From: Streptomyces sp. DH24
GTDB lineage: Bacteria; Actinomycetota; Actinomycetes; Streptomycetales; Streptomycetaceae
DNA length: 64,000 bases
Direction of reading: 5' to 3'
Assembly: GCF_029813775.1 (NCBI RefSeq)
Contig: NZ_JARVKW010000034.1
Span: forward strand, 1-64,000
Shown piece by piece: positions 49,037-58,360 of the stretch (position 1 is the stretch's first letter; each line of letters starts with the position of its first letter). The notes beneath the pieces were generated by a model. It was not told the origin of the DNA. It did not search any database and worked only from the letters and a program-made list of their open reading frames with translations. Position numbers and translations under genes: made by a program.

Positions 49037-49840
49037 ATGGCACTGCTGAATCGTCTGGAGGAGCTGGGTGCCCAACTCTCCTTCTACGGACGCTCGCTGG
49101 CGTGGACGGGCCGCACCCTGCGGCGCTACAAGAAGGAGGTCCTGCGGCTGCTGGCCGAGGTGAGCTTCGGCCGCGGCGCGCTGGCCGTCGTCGGCGGCAC
49201 GGTCGGCGTGATCGCCTTCCTGTCGTTCTTCACCGGCACCGAGGTGGGCCTGCAGGGCTACGCCGCGCTCAACCAGCTCGGCACGTCCAACTTCGTGGCG
49301 TTCCTGTCGGCGTACTTCAACACGCGGGAGATCGCGCCGCTGGTGGCCGGGCTCGCGCTGTCCGCGACGGTCGGCGCCGGCTTCACGGCGCAGCTCGGCG
49401 CGATGCGGATCAGCGAGGAGACGGACGCGCTGGAAGTGATGGGCGTGCCGTCGCTGCCGTTCCTGGTGACGACGCGGATGATCGCCGGCTTCGTCGCGGT
49501 GATCCCGCTGTACGTGGTCGGGCTGCTGTCGTCGTACCTGGCCGCCCGCACCATCACGACCGGCTACTACGGGCAGTCGACGGGCACCTACGACCACTAC
49601 TTCCACCAGTACCTGCCGCCGGTCGACGTGTTCTGGTCGTTCGGCAAGGTGATCGTCTTCGCGGTCCTGATCATCCTCGTGCACTGCTACTACGGCTACC
49701 ACGCGAGCGGCGGTCCGGCGGGCGTCGGGGTCGCAGTGGGCCGGGCGGTGCGCACGTCGATCGTCGCGATCAACGTCCTGGACTTCTTCCTGAGCCTCGC
49801 GATCTGGGGCGCCAACACGACCGTACGGATTGCGGGGTGA
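49037..49840 (+). CDS. Mce permease YrbEB
   Basis: A 267-residue MlaE-type permease, the partner of YrbEA: FLSFFTGTEVGLQGYAALNQ, GLALSATVGAGFTAQLGAMR, ISEETDALEVMGVPSLPFLV and FGKVIVFAVLIILVHCYYGY. It starts three bases after the YrbEA stop and is followed by a GTGA overlap with the first MCE gene. Confidence 0.95.
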   Translation: MALLNRLEELGAQLSFYGRSLAWTGRTLRRYKKEVLRLLAEVSFGRGALAVVGGTVGVIAFLSFFTGTEVGLQGYAALNQLGTSNFVAFLSAYFNTREIAPLVAGLALSATVGAGFTAQLGAMRISEETDALEVMGVPSLPFLVTTRMIAGFVAVIPLYVVGLLSSYLAARTITTGYYGQSTGTYDHYFHQYLPPVDVFWSFGKVIVFAVLIILVHCYYGYHASGGPAGVGVAVGRAVRTSIVAINVLDFFLSLAIWGANTTVRIAG

Positions 49841-51093
49841 GCCGGTTGAACCGCTCGAAACTGAGACTGAGGCTGTACGGCGTCACCTTCATCGCCGTGC
49901 TCGCGCTGCTGCTGTCGCTCTCCGTGGCCGTGTACCAGCAGGCGTTCACACCGGTCGTGCGCGTCACGCTGCAGGCCGACAGGCTCGGCAACCAGCTCGA
50001 TCCGCGGGCCGACGTCAAGCTGCGCGGGCTGCTGGTGGGCGAGGTGCGCGAGGTGCACGCGGACGGCACGAAGGCCACCTTGGACATCGCGCTCAAGCCG
50101 CAGCACGTCGCGTCGATCCCGGCGGACGTGCGGGCGCGGCTGCTGCCGAAGACGCTGTTCGGCGAGAAGTACGTCGATCTGGTGCCGCCCTCCGGCTCGT
50201 CGGCCCGGCCGATCCGCGCCGGGGACGTCATCCCGCAGGACCGCACGAGGGTCGGCATCGAGGTGCAGCAGCTGATGAACGACCTGCTGCCGCTGCTGCG
50301 GACCGTCGAGCCGGGCGAACTCAACGCCACCCTCTCGGCGTTCGCGACGGCGCTGGAGGGCCGGGGCGACCGGATCGGGGACAACCTGGTGCGGGTCGAG
50401 GGCTATCTGCGCCGCCTCAACCCGCATCTGCCGTCCCTTAAGGAGGACATCTCGCGCTTCGCGGACGTCGCCGAGGTGTACGGCGACGCGGCGCCCGACC
50501 TGATGCGGATTCTGCGCAACACCGTCACGACCAGCCGGACGCTGGTCGAGGAGAAGGACCGGCTGGCGGCGGCCCTGCGCTCCACCACGACCGTCGCGGG
50601 CACCGCGGAGGACTTCCTGAACGTCAACGGCGACCGGTTGATCACGCTGGGCGAGGTGTCCCGGCCCACCCTGGACCTGTTCGCGCGCTACTCCCCCGAG
50701 TACCCGTGCCTGCTGGCCGGTCTGGTCCGGCAGGGGCGGGAGTCGGAGAAGGCGTTCCGGGGCGGCGCGATGCGCATCACGCTCGAAGTGGTGCGCCAGC
50801 GGCCCGGCTACGAGCCCGGGGAGGAGCCGCGCTACGGCGAGCGGTCCGGGCCGAACTGCCGGGGCGTGCCCCATCCGCGGGTGCCCGCGCCGCACACCAA
50901 GCTGAACGACGGCACGTCGGACGGCGGTCCGGGCAGCGGCGGCGCACCGCACGTGTCCGCCACCTCGGCCGAACAGCGGGCCGTCGGCTCGCTGGTGGCG
51001 CCCGTGCTGGGCGTGCCGGCGGACGAGGTCCCGTCGGTCACGACCCTGCTGTTCGGCCCGCTGGCCCGGGGAACGGCGGTGAGCGTCGCATGA
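49837..51093 (+). CDS. mceA: MCE-domain protein A
   Basis: A 418-residue MCE protein. One N-terminal helix (LYGVTFIAVLALLLSLSVAV) is followed by the MCE domain (about 38-118: LQADRLGNQLDPRADVKLRG through PKTLFGEKYVDLVPP) and a helical tube-forming stretch; the C-terminal tail is disordered (PAPHTKLNDGTSDGGPGSGG). Six such proteins are thought to form a periplasmic-side tunnel carrying lipids or sterols. GTG 49837 overlaps the permease stop. Confidence 0.92.
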   Translation: MSRLNRSKLRLRLYGVTFIAVLALLLSLSVAVYQQAFTPVVRVTLQADRLGNQLDPRADVKLRGLLVGEVREVHADGTKATLDIALKPQHVASIPADVRARLLPKTLFGEKYVDLVPPSGSSARPIRAGDVIPQDRTRVGIEVQQLMNDLLPLLRTVEPGELNATLSAFATALEGRGDRIGDNLVRVEGYLRRLNPHLPSLKEDISRFADVAEVYGDAAPDLMRILRNTVTTSRTLVEEKDRLAAALRSTTTVAGTAEDFLNVNGDRLITLGEVSRPTLDLFARYSPEYPCLLAGLVRQGRESEKAFRGGAMRITLEVVRQRPGYEPGEEPRYGERSGPNCRGVPHPRVPAPHTKLNDGTSDGGPGSGGAPHVSATSAEQRAVGSLVAPVLGVPADEVPSVTTLLFGPLARGTAVSVA

Positions 51094-52127
51094 GCACCAC
51101 AGCGGCCCGCCGCACCGCGGCACCCCTGGTCAAGTTCTGCCTGTTCGCGGTGGTGACGATCCTGGCGACGGCCCTGCTCGCCGCCACCATCGTCAACATC
51201 TCCTTCGACGCCAAGCACAGCTACCGCGCGGTGTTCAGCGACGTCACCGGCCTGGAGGAGGGCGACGACATCCGTGTCGCCGGAGTGCGGGTCGGCGAGG
51301 TGGAGGACATCCGCATCAAGGACCGGACGCTGGCGGAGATCACGTTCACCGTCAGCTCGAAGCGGCCCCTGCTGGCCAGCACCCACGCGGTGGTGCGGTA
51401 CCGCAACCTCGTCGGGCAGCGGTACGTGGCGCTCACCGAGGGCGCGGGCGACGGCACGCGGCTGCCGCCCGGCGGCACCATCCCGCTGGCGCGGACCCAG
51501 CCGGCGCTGGACCTCAACACGCTGCTGAACGGCTTCAAGCCGCTGTTCGCGGCGCTCAGCCCCAGCGACGTCAACCAGCTCGCCACCGAGATCATCAAGA
51601 CGCTCCAGGGCGAGGGCGGCACGGTGAACAGCCTGCTCGCCCACACCGCGTCGCTTACGACGACGCTCGCCGACCGGGACGAGCTGATCGGCTCCGTGAT
51701 CACCAACCTGAACACGGTGCTGAAGACGCTCGACGAGCGCAGCGGCCGGTTCTCCGGGCTGCTCAAGCAGCTGCGGCGGGTGATCTCCGGGCTGTCCGCC
51801 GACCGCAAGCCGCTCGGCAGGTCGCTGGTGAGCATCGGGGACCTCGCGGAGGCCACCTCGGGGCTGCTGAAGGACGCCCGGCCGCCGCTCAAGGACGACA
51901 TCGCGGAGCTGGGCGAGCTCACCGGAACGCTGAACAAGAACGAGAAGACGGTGGAGGGCGTGCTGAAGCGGCTGCCGAACAAGCTCGACGAGCTGACCGG
52001 GACGGCGTCCTACGGCTCGTGGTTCAACTTCTACCTGTGCGACTTCGACGGCCGGATCGTGCTGCCGAAGACCAAGCAGGTGCTCACTCCGGAGATGCAC
52101 GTGGCGCGGGCGAGGTGCGGCGGATGA
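51090..52127 (+). CDS. mceB: MCE-domain protein B
   Basis: A 345-residue MCE protein: a helix (LVKFCLFAVVTILATALLAA), the MCE domain (YRAVFSDVTGLEEGDDIRVA, GVRVGEVEDIRIKDRTLAEI, RYRNLVGQRYVALTE) and a long amphipathic helical region. It ends with a short Cys-containing tail (GSWFNFYLCDFDGRIVLPKT), typical of McaB proteins. ATG 51090 overlaps the stop of mceA. Confidence 0.93.
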   Translation: MSTTAARRTAAPLVKFCLFAVVTILATALLAATIVNISFDAKHSYRAVFSDVTGLEEGDDIRVAGVRVGEVEDIRIKDRTLAEITFTVSSKRPLLASTHAVVRYRNLVGQRYVALTEGAGDGTRLPPGGTIPLARTQPALDLNTLLNGFKPLFAALSPSDVNQLATEIIKTLQGEGGTVNSLLAHTASLTTTLADRDELIGSVITNLNTVLKTLDERSGRFSGLLKQLRRVISGLSADRKPLGRSLVSIGDLAEATSGLLKDARPPLKDDIAELGELTGTLNKNEKTVEGVLKRLPNKLDELTGTASYGSWFNFYLCDFDGRIVLPKTKQVLTPEMHVARARCGG

Positions 52128-53179
52128 GACTGCGAGTGCCCGGGAGGCTGCGACTGCCCGGCAGGCCACGGCCGTCCGGCAGGCCGCGCCGGCCGCGGCT
52201 GAAGCCGTTCCGCGAGCGCAACCCGGTGATCGTCGGTGCCGCCGGGCTGACCGCGCTGGCGCTGCTGACCGTGGCCGCCTTCAACGCCGACAGCCTGCCG
52301 GTGATCGGCGGCGGCGACACGTACAGCGCGGCCTTCTCGGAGGCCGGCGGGCTCAAGCCGGGCGACGAGGTGCGCATCGCCGGGGTCAAGGTCGGCAAGG
52401 TGGAGACCGTCGACCTGGACGGCGACCACGTCAAGGTGACCTTCAAGCTCAAGGACGACCCGGACTTCGGCACCGAGACGGGCGCCTCGATCCGGGTGAA
52501 GACCATCCTCGGCGCCAAGTACCTGGCGCTGCACCCGAAGGGGCCTGGGCAGCTGCGGCCGGGCAGCGAGATCCCGCTGCGGCGGACGGTCCCGGCGTAC
52601 GACGTGGTGCAGGCGTTCAGCGATCTGACGACCACCTCGGAGAAGGTCGACACCGAGCAGCTGGCGAAGGCCCTGGACACCATCTCCACCACGTTCCGGG
52701 ACTCGCCCGCCGAGGTGCGCGCCTCCATCAAGGGCCTGTCGAAGATCTCCCGGACGGTGGCCTCGCGGGACAAGGCGCTCGGTGAGCTCCTGGACCGCGC
52801 GAACAGCGTGACGGGGGTGCTGGCGGAGCGGTCCGGGGACTTCAGTGCCCTGGTGAAGGACGGCGACAAGCTGTTCAAGGAGATCGCCAGGCGCCGCGCG
52901 GCGATCCACAAGCTCCTGACGTCGTCCGCCCTGCTCGGCGTGGAGCTGTCCGGCCTTGTGGAGGACAACCGCAAGGAGATCGGCCCCGCCCTGAAGAACC
53001 TCAACACCTTCGTGACGATGCTCGAACGCAACCAGGCGAGCCTGGACCGCAGCGTGAAACTGCTCGCGCCCTACGTCCGCGTCTTCACCAACACCCTCGG
53101 CAACGGCCGCTGGTTCGACAGCTACATCCAGAACATGGTCGCGGCGCCCGTGGTGCCGCGTACGGGAGGCGCCCAGTGA
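52124..53179 (+). CDS. mceC: MCE-domain protein C
   Basis: A 351-residue MCE protein. It begins with an unusual ~28-residue stretch rich in Arg, Pro and Gly (RLPGRPRPSGRPRRPRLKPF) before the membrane helix (VIVGAAGLTALALLTVAAFN). The MCE domain has YSAAFSEAGGLKPGDEVRIA, GVKVGKVETVDLDGDHVKVT and IRVKTILGAKYLALHPKG. A coiled region follows. ATG 52124 overlaps the mceB stop. Confidence 0.93.
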   Translation: MRLRVPGRLRLPGRPRPSGRPRRPRLKPFRERNPVIVGAAGLTALALLTVAAFNADSLPVIGGGDTYSAAFSEAGGLKPGDEVRIAGVKVGKVETVDLDGDHVKVTFKLKDDPDFGTETGASIRVKTILGAKYLALHPKGPGQLRPGSEIPLRRTVPAYDVVQAFSDLTTTSEKVDTEQLAKALDTISTTFRDSPAEVRASIKGLSKISRTVASRDKALGELLDRANSVTGVLAERSGDFSALVKDGDKLFKEIARRRAAIHKLLTSSALLGVELSGLVEDNRKEIGPALKNLNTFVTMLERNQASLDRSVKLLAPYVRVFTNTLGNGRWFDSYIQNMVAAPVVPRTGGAQ

Positions 53180-54300
53180 ACTCCCCCGTGAGGCGGCGCG
53201 TGGCCCTGGTCACCGCCCTCGCCCTCGTCGCCGCGTGCGTGTACGCGCTGTGGCCGCGCACCGAACCGGTGCGGGTCACCGCGTACTTCCCGCGCACCGT
53301 CGGCATCTACCCCGGCTCGGACGTCCGGGTCCTCGGCGTCCGTATCGGCGAGGTCAAGGAGATCAAGCCGGAGGGCGGCCGGGTCCGCGTGGTGCTGGAG
53401 TACGACGAGGGCCGCAAGGTCCCGGCGGACGCGAAGGCCGCCATCATCAACTCCTCGGTGGTCAGCGACCGTTACGTGCAGCTGCTGCCGGTGTACCGGT
53501 CGGGTCCGACGATGCGCAGCGGCGACGTGATCCCCGAGACGCGTACGGCCGTTCCCGTCGAGCTGGACCGGATCTTCGACAGCCTGCACACCACGGCCGA
53601 GGCGCTCGGCCCGGACGGCGCCAACAAGGACGGCGCGCTGTCGCGGCTGCTCGGGGTGAGCGCGGACAACCTCGACGGCCAGGGCAAGAACCTGCACCGG
53701 ACCGTGAAGGACCTGTCGGAGGCGGTCACCACCCTGTCCGACGGCCGGGGCGACCTGTTCGGCACCGTGCGCAACCTCCAGGTGTTCACGGCCGCGCTGG
53801 CGGCCGACGACAAGGAGGTCCGGTCGTTCAACACCAGCCTGGCCAAGGTCGCCGAGCAGCTCGCCGGGGAGCGCAAGGACCTCGCGGCGGCGCTGAAGAA
53901 CCTCGGCGCGGCCCTCGGTGACGTGGCCGAGTTCGTGAAGGACAACAAGAAGTCGCTCGCCTCGAACGTGCGCGGCCTGAGCAAGGTCACCAAGGTGCTG
54001 GTGACCCAGCGGGAGGCGCTGGCGGAGCTGCTGGAGGTGGCGCCGACCGGCCTGTCCAACCTGCAGAACGCCTACAACCCGTCCTCCGGCACCCTCGACA
54101 CCCGCAACAACCCCGACGGGCCGCAGGACCCGGCCGCGCTGCTGTGCTCGCTGCTGAAGACGACCGGCGACGCGGGCGGCGAGAACCCGGACTGCCGGGA
54201 CCTGGAGAAACTCTTCGACTCGCTGCCCGAGCCCGGGACGGCACCGGTGTCCGGCACGGTCGACCGGACGCTCGGCGGGATTCTGGGGGCGGGCGCATGA
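53176..54300 (+). CDS. mceD: MCE-domain protein D
   Basis: A 374-residue MCE protein with an N-terminal helix (ALVTALALVAACVYALWPRT), the MCE domain (TAYFPRTVGIYPGSDVRVLG, VRIGEVKEIKPEGGRVRVVL, INSSVVSDRYVQLLPVY) and helical stalk. The C-terminal region carries a Cys pair (ALLCSLLKTTGDAGGENPDC). GTG 53176 overlaps the mceC stop (GTGA). Confidence 0.93.
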   Translation: MNSPVRRRVALVTALALVAACVYALWPRTEPVRVTAYFPRTVGIYPGSDVRVLGVRIGEVKEIKPEGGRVRVVLEYDEGRKVPADAKAAIINSSVVSDRYVQLLPVYRSGPTMRSGDVIPETRTAVPVELDRIFDSLHTTAEALGPDGANKDGALSRLLGVSADNLDGQGKNLHRTVKDLSEAVTTLSDGRGDLFGTVRNLQVFTAALAADDKEVRSFNTSLAKVAEQLAGERKDLAAALKNLGAALGDVAEFVKDNKKSLASNVRGLSKVTKVLVTQREALAELLEVAPTGLSNLQNAYNPSSGTLDTRNNPDGPQDPAALLCSLLKTTGDAGGENPDCRDLEKLFDSLPEPGTAPVSGTVDRTLGGILGAGA

Positions 54301-55589
54301 GCGTGCTGCGCAAGGGCGGGACGGCGGCGTGGACGGCGGTGGGCGCGCTGCTGCTGTCCGGCTGCGAGTTCAACGGCTGGTACGACATCCCGTTGCCCGG
54401 CGGTGCCGCCGCCGACGGGCACGCCTACCGCGTCACCGTCGACTTCCGGGACGTCCTCGACCTGGTGCCGCAGTCGTCCGTGAAGGTCAACAACGTCACG
54501 GTCGGCGCGGTCGAGAAGGTGGAGCTGAACGGCTGGCACGCCCGCGTGCGGCTGCGGGTCGCGGACTCGGTGAAGCTGCCCGGCAACGCGGTGGCCGAGC
54601 TGCGGCAGACCAGCATGCTCGGCGAGAAGTACGTGGCGCTGTCCGCGCCGCCGGGCACCGAGCCCGTCGGACGGCTGGGCGACGGCGACCGCATCCCGCT
54701 GTCCCGCAGCGGCCGCAACCCGGAGATCGAGGAAGTGCTGTCCGCGCTGTCGGCGCTGCTGAACGGCGGCGGTGTGGCCCAGCTGAAGACGATCACCGTG
54801 GAGCTGAACAAGGCTCTCGCGGGCCGCGAGAACCGGGTCAAGTCCCTGCTGAAGGAGCTCAACACGTTCCTCGGCGGGCTGGACGAGCAGCGCGACGAGA
54901 TCGTCCGCGCCCTGGAGGGCGTGGACCGGCTGGCCAAGCGGCTCGGCAAGGAGCGCAAGACCATCGCCACGGCCGTCGACACGATGCCGCCGGCCCTGAA
55001 GGTCCTCGCCGACCAGCGCCGCGACCTGACGAGGATGCTCACCGCGCTGTCGAAGCTCGGCAAGACCGGCACGCGCGTGATCAACGCCTCCCGGGCCGAC
55101 ACGGTCGCGAACCTCAAGCTGCTCCGCCCGATCCTCCAGCAGCTCAACAAGGCGGGCGACGACCTGCCGAACTCGCTGGAGCTGCTGACGACGTACCCGT
55201 TCCCCCGGAACGCGACGGAGGCCGTCAAGGGCGACTACGTCAACCTGAAGATCACCGCCGACCTCGATCTGTCCAGTCTGTACGGCAACCTCACCGACGA
55301 GCCCGGCGAGAAGGATCACGGCCCGGACGTGCCCGGCGCGCCGGACCTGCCCGACCTCCCGGACGTGCCCCTGCCGTCGGCGCCCGCACTGCCCGACGCG
55401 CCGGACGCCCCGGACGTGCCGGACCTGCCCACCGAGCCGTCGTCGCCCCCGGGCGGCGGGGACGGCGGCGGGGACGTGCTGTGCCCGCCGGTGTGCACCG
55501 CGGCGTACGGCGACGGGGACACCCGCCGCCTGCCGCCGGGGATCGACCTCGCGCTCGCCGAGCTGATGCTGAAGGGGATGCAGCCGTGA
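54297..55589 (+). CDS. mceE: MCE-domain lipoprotein E
   Basis: A 430-residue MCE protein with a lipoprotein signal: the lipobox LLSGC (about 20-24, in AVGALLLSGCEFNGWYDIPL) replaces the plain helix of the others. This is the usual LprK-like member of Mce operons. The MCE domain (TVDFRDVLDLVPQSSVKVNN, VTVGAVEKVELNG, LRQTSMLGEKYVALSAPPG) and helical stalk follow. A long Pro/Asp/Ala-rich repeat (PDVPGAPDLPDLPDVPLPSA) precedes a short Cys-containing end. ATG 54297 overlaps mceD. Confidence 0.94.
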   Translation: MSVLRKGGTAAWTAVGALLLSGCEFNGWYDIPLPGGAAADGHAYRVTVDFRDVLDLVPQSSVKVNNVTVGAVEKVELNGWHARVRLRVADSVKLPGNAVAELRQTSMLGEKYVALSAPPGTEPVGRLGDGDRIPLSRSGRNPEIEEVLSALSALLNGGGVAQLKTITVELNKALAGRENRVKSLLKELNTFLGGLDEQRDEIVRALEGVDRLAKRLGKERKTIATAVDTMPPALKVLADQRRDLTRMLTALSKLGKTGTRVINASRADTVANLKLLRPILQQLNKAGDDLPNSLELLTTYPFPRNATEAVKGDYVNLKITADLDLSSLYGNLTDEPGEKDHGPDVPGAPDLPDLPDVPLPSAPALPDAPDAPDVPDLPTEPSSPPGGGDGGGDVLCPPVCTAAYGDGDTRRLPPGIDLALAELMLKGMQP

Positions 55590-56857
55590 TCACACGGACG
55601 GTCAAGGCCCAACTGGCCGCCTTCGCCACGATCACCGCGGTCGGGGTGACCTACGTGGGCGCCGAGTACACCGGCCTGGTGGACGGCATCCTGGACCGCG
55701 GTTACACCGTGGGGGCCGAGTTCGCCGACTCCGGCGGTGTCTTCTCCGGCGCCGAGGTGACGTACCGGGGCGTGCCGGTGGGGCGCGTGGGGCCGTTGCG
55801 GCTGAGCGGGTCCGGGGTGTCGGTGGCGCTGGAGATCGAGGACGGGGCGCCGCGCATCCCGGCGGACACGCTGGCCGTGGTCGCCCACCGTTCGGCGGTC
55901 GGCGAGCAGTACGTCGACCTCCAGCCGCGCGGCACGAGCGGCCCGTACCTGCTGGACGGCAGCACGATCCCGCGCGACCGCACACGGGTGCCGCTGCCCA
56001 CCACGGACCTGGTGCTGAGCCTGGACCGGCTGGTGAACTCCGTCGGCAAGGACGATCTGCGCACCACCGTGGACGAGCTGGGCCAGGCGTTCGCCGGCAC
56101 GGGACCGCACCTCGGGCGGCTCGTGGACTCGGGCAACGCGCTGGTGGAGTCGGCGTCCGACGCGCTGCCGGAGACGGTCGCGCTGATCGAGGACTCGCGG
56201 ACGGTGCTGAAGACGCAGGCCGACCAGGGGTCCTCCATCAAGGCGTTCTCCCGTGACCTGGCGACGCTCACCGCCCAGCTGAAGGCGAGCGACAAGGACC
56301 TGCGGCGGCTCATCCGCAACGGGACACCGGCCGCCGTGCAGGTGAACTCGCTGCTGAAGTCCACCGAGTCGAGCGTGCCGGTGCTGCTGGCGAACCTCAT
56401 CAGCGGCGGCCGGGTGACCCGGGCCCGGCTGCCGGGCGTGGAGCAGGCCCTGGTGACGTTCCCCGTGGTCGTCGCGGGCAGCTACACCGTCATCCCCGGC
56501 GACGGCACGACCCACTTCGGTCTGGTCCTCAACGCCGACGACCCGCCGCCGTGCAAGCAGGGTTACGGCACCTCGCGGCGCGACCCCGCGGACACCAGCA
56601 GGCGTCCCGCGAACACCGACGCCCGCTGCACGGCGCCGCGCGGCAGCGACACCTCGGTGCGCGGCGCGCAGAACGCGCCCGGCGCGTCCGGCCCCCGTGG
56701 TGCGGACCCGGCGGCGCACGTCACCCCGTACGACCCGGAGACCGGTGTCGCGGCCGGCCCGGACGGCGGCCTCGTCGAGATCGGCTCGACCGGCGGTGAA
56801 CAGAGCATGTTCGGAAAGGAGTCCTGGCAATGGCTGCTCGTCGGCCCCATGGCATGA
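55586..56857 (+). CDS. mceF: MCE-domain protein F
   Basis: A 423-residue MCE protein with an N-terminal helix (LAAFATITAVGVTYVGAEYT), the MCE domain (VGAEFADSGGVFSGAEVTYR, GVPVGRVGPLRLSGSGVSVA, VAHRSAVGEQYVDLQPRG) and a stalk. The C-terminal ~100 residues are polar and disordered with Cys (DDPPPCKQGYGTSRRDPADT). GTG 55586 overlaps mceE. Confidence 0.93.
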   Translation: MITRTVKAQLAAFATITAVGVTYVGAEYTGLVDGILDRGYTVGAEFADSGGVFSGAEVTYRGVPVGRVGPLRLSGSGVSVALEIEDGAPRIPADTLAVVAHRSAVGEQYVDLQPRGTSGPYLLDGSTIPRDRTRVPLPTTDLVLSLDRLVNSVGKDDLRTTVDELGQAFAGTGPHLGRLVDSGNALVESASDALPETVALIEDSRTVLKTQADQGSSIKAFSRDLATLTAQLKASDKDLRRLIRNGTPAAVQVNSLLKSTESSVPVLLANLISGGRVTRARLPGVEQALVTFPVVVAGSYTVIPGDGTTHFGLVLNADDPPPCKQGYGTSRRDPADTSRRPANTDARCTAPRGSDTSVRGAQNAPGASGPRGADPAAHVTPYDPETGVAAGPDGGLVEIGSTGGEQSMFGKESWQWLLVGPMA

Positions 56858-57345
56858 GCGAGAGGTTCCGGCGCCGCGCGCTGTCCGCCGGACTCGTCGC
56901 CGCGACCGTCCTGACCACGGCCGTGGCGCTGTGGCTGGGTCTGCGCCTGTACGACCAGCGCGCGGACGAGCAGCGCCGCCAGGACATCCTGGCCGCCGCC
57001 CGCCAGTCCGCGCTGAACTTCACCTCGCTCGACTACCGGCACTACGACCGGGACAGCGCCAACGTCCTCAAGGGCGCCACCGGTGACTTCAAGAAGGAGT
57101 TCGCCGCGCAGACGGCGGAGCTGACCCGGCTGGTCGCCCGGAACAAGTCGGTGTCCGAGGGCCAGGTCCTGGACGCGGGCATCGTCCGCTCCGACGACCG
57201 CTCGGCCCGCGTCCTGGTGGTCGCCGACAGCAAGGTGACCAACACCGCCGTGCCCAGGGGCGAGGCGCGCACCTACCGGCTGCAGCTCGACCTGGTGCAC
57301 CGGGGCGGCCGCTGGCTGACCTCCGACGTCGAGTTCGTCGGCTGA
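56830..57345 (+). CDS. Mce-associated membrane protein 1
   Basis: A 171-residue protein with one helix (AGLVAATVLTTAVALWLGLR) and a ~110-residue extracytoplasmic domain of the SnoaL/NTF2-like Mas type (ALNFTSLDYRHYDRDSANVL, KGATGDFKKEFAAQTAEL, RGGRWLTSDVEFVG). Such proteins stabilise Mce complexes in actinobacteria. ATG 56830 follows AAAGGAG with 8-base spacing; the ATG at 56854 in the mceF stop overlap is the alternative start. Confidence 0.88.
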   Translation: MAARRPHGMSERFRRRALSAGLVAATVLTTAVALWLGLRLYDQRADEQRRQDILAAARQSALNFTSLDYRHYDRDSANVLKGATGDFKKEFAAQTAELTRLVARNKSVSEGQVLDAGIVRSDDRSARVLVVADSKVTNTAVPRGEARTYRLQLDLVHRGGRWLTSDVEFVG

Positions 57346-57367
57346 CCCGCACGTGAGGAGTACGACC

Positions 57368-58198
57368 ATGGCCAACCCGACCTCCCGAGTCCGCGGCGCC
57401 GGCGGCCCGGCCCGCCGGGCCCTGTCCGCCCCCGCCCGCCGCACCCTGACCGCCGCCGCCCGGGCCGCCGCCAAGCGCGCCGGGCGCTCGGACGTCCCGC
57501 AGCGGCGCGAGAGCGTGGCCGCCCCGCAGGAGGAGCGGCTCTCCGGGCGGACCGTGGTGATCGACGTCCCGGACGGCTGGGACGACCCGCCCGAGCCGGC
57601 CCTGGAATCCCCGGAACCCGACGAGTCCGACGGGGCCGCGGAGCCGGCAAAGTCCGACGGGTCCGGCGGGCGGCCGCCCGGCCCGGTCGCGTGGCTGCGC
57701 GGCAGGCTCCCCGCCGTCGTGCTGTCGCTCGTGCTCGTCCTGGCCCTGGCGGCGGTCGCGGTGCTCGGGCGGCAGTACGGGCAGGGGCGGCGCGCGGAGG
57801 CGGCGCGGGGCGAGGCGCTGGCGGCCGCGCGGAAGGCGGCGCCGGTGGTGCTGTCGTACGACTACCGGCGTCTGGACCGGGACTTCGCCCGGGCCCGCGG
57901 GCATCTGACCGGGAAGTTCCGCGACGAGTACGGCAAGACGACCAAGTCGGTGGTCGCGCCGACCGCCGAGAAGTACCGGGGCGTGGTGAAGGCGACGGTC
58001 GTGGCACCGCCGGGCGGCGGCTCCCCCGCGGCGTCCGTCGTGTCGGCCTCGCCGGACCGGGTCGTGGTGCTCCTGTTCGTCAACCAGGTCACCAAGAGCA
58101 CCCAGGTCTCCGGGTCCCGCCTGGACCTGAACCGGGTGCGGATGACCATGTCCCGCACGTCGGAGGGCTGGAAGGTGAGCGCCGTCGACGCCCTGTGA
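57368..58198 (+). CDS. Mce-associated membrane protein 2
   Basis: A 276-residue protein. The first ~110 residues are cytoplasmic, rich in Arg then in Pro/Glu/Asp (VAAPQEERLSGRTVVIDVPD and PALESPEPDESDGAAEPAKS). A membrane helix (LPAVVLSLVLVLALAAVAVL) and a Mas-type domain follow (VVLSYDYRRLDRDFARARGH, LTGKFRDEYGKTTKSVVAPT). GAGGAG precedes ATG 57368. It ends the Mce operon. Confidence 0.87.
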   Translation: MANPTSRVRGAGGPARRALSAPARRTLTAAARAAAKRAGRSDVPQRRESVAAPQEERLSGRTVVIDVPDGWDDPPEPALESPEPDESDGAAEPAKSDGSGGRPPGPVAWLRGRLPAVVLSLVLVLALAAVAVLGRQYGQGRRAEAARGEALAAARKAAPVVLSYDYRRLDRDFARARGHLTGKFRDEYGKTTKSVVAPTAEKYRGVVKATVVAPPGGGSPAASVVSASPDRVVVLLFVNQVTKSTQVSGSRLDLNRVRMTMSRTSEGWKVSAVDAL

Positions 58199-58218
58199 CC
58201 TCCCCCGCACCGACACGC

Positions 58219-58248
58219 CCCCGCGCCCCCGCGCGGGGACGTTTTTTT
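58219..58248 (+). terminator. intrinsic terminator of the Mce operon
   Basis: CCCCGCGC-CCCC-GCGCGGGG (58219-58238) is followed closely by seven T (58242-58248). This is the most canonical Rho-independent terminator in the window. Confidence 0.93.
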
Positions 58249-58258
58249 GCGGCCGGTC

Positions 58259-58323
58259 TTGACAGCCGTTCCCCTCCACAGGCAATCTTCCATTAAGCAG
58301 AAACGAACTTCCGCAATACGAAA
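58259..58323 (+). promoter_or_regulatory. hyi promoter with tandem 15-bp boxes
   Basis: TTGACA (58259-58264) and CAATCT (58283-58288) are 18 bases apart. TTCCATTAAGCAGAA (58288-58302) and TTCCGCAATACGAAA (58309-58323) follow, exactly 21 bp from start to start, covering the transcription start and early leader. Confidence 0.65.
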
Positions 58324-58360
58324 TACGCTGCGGCGTCACCAGAAGGGAGCGCGGCACCTC

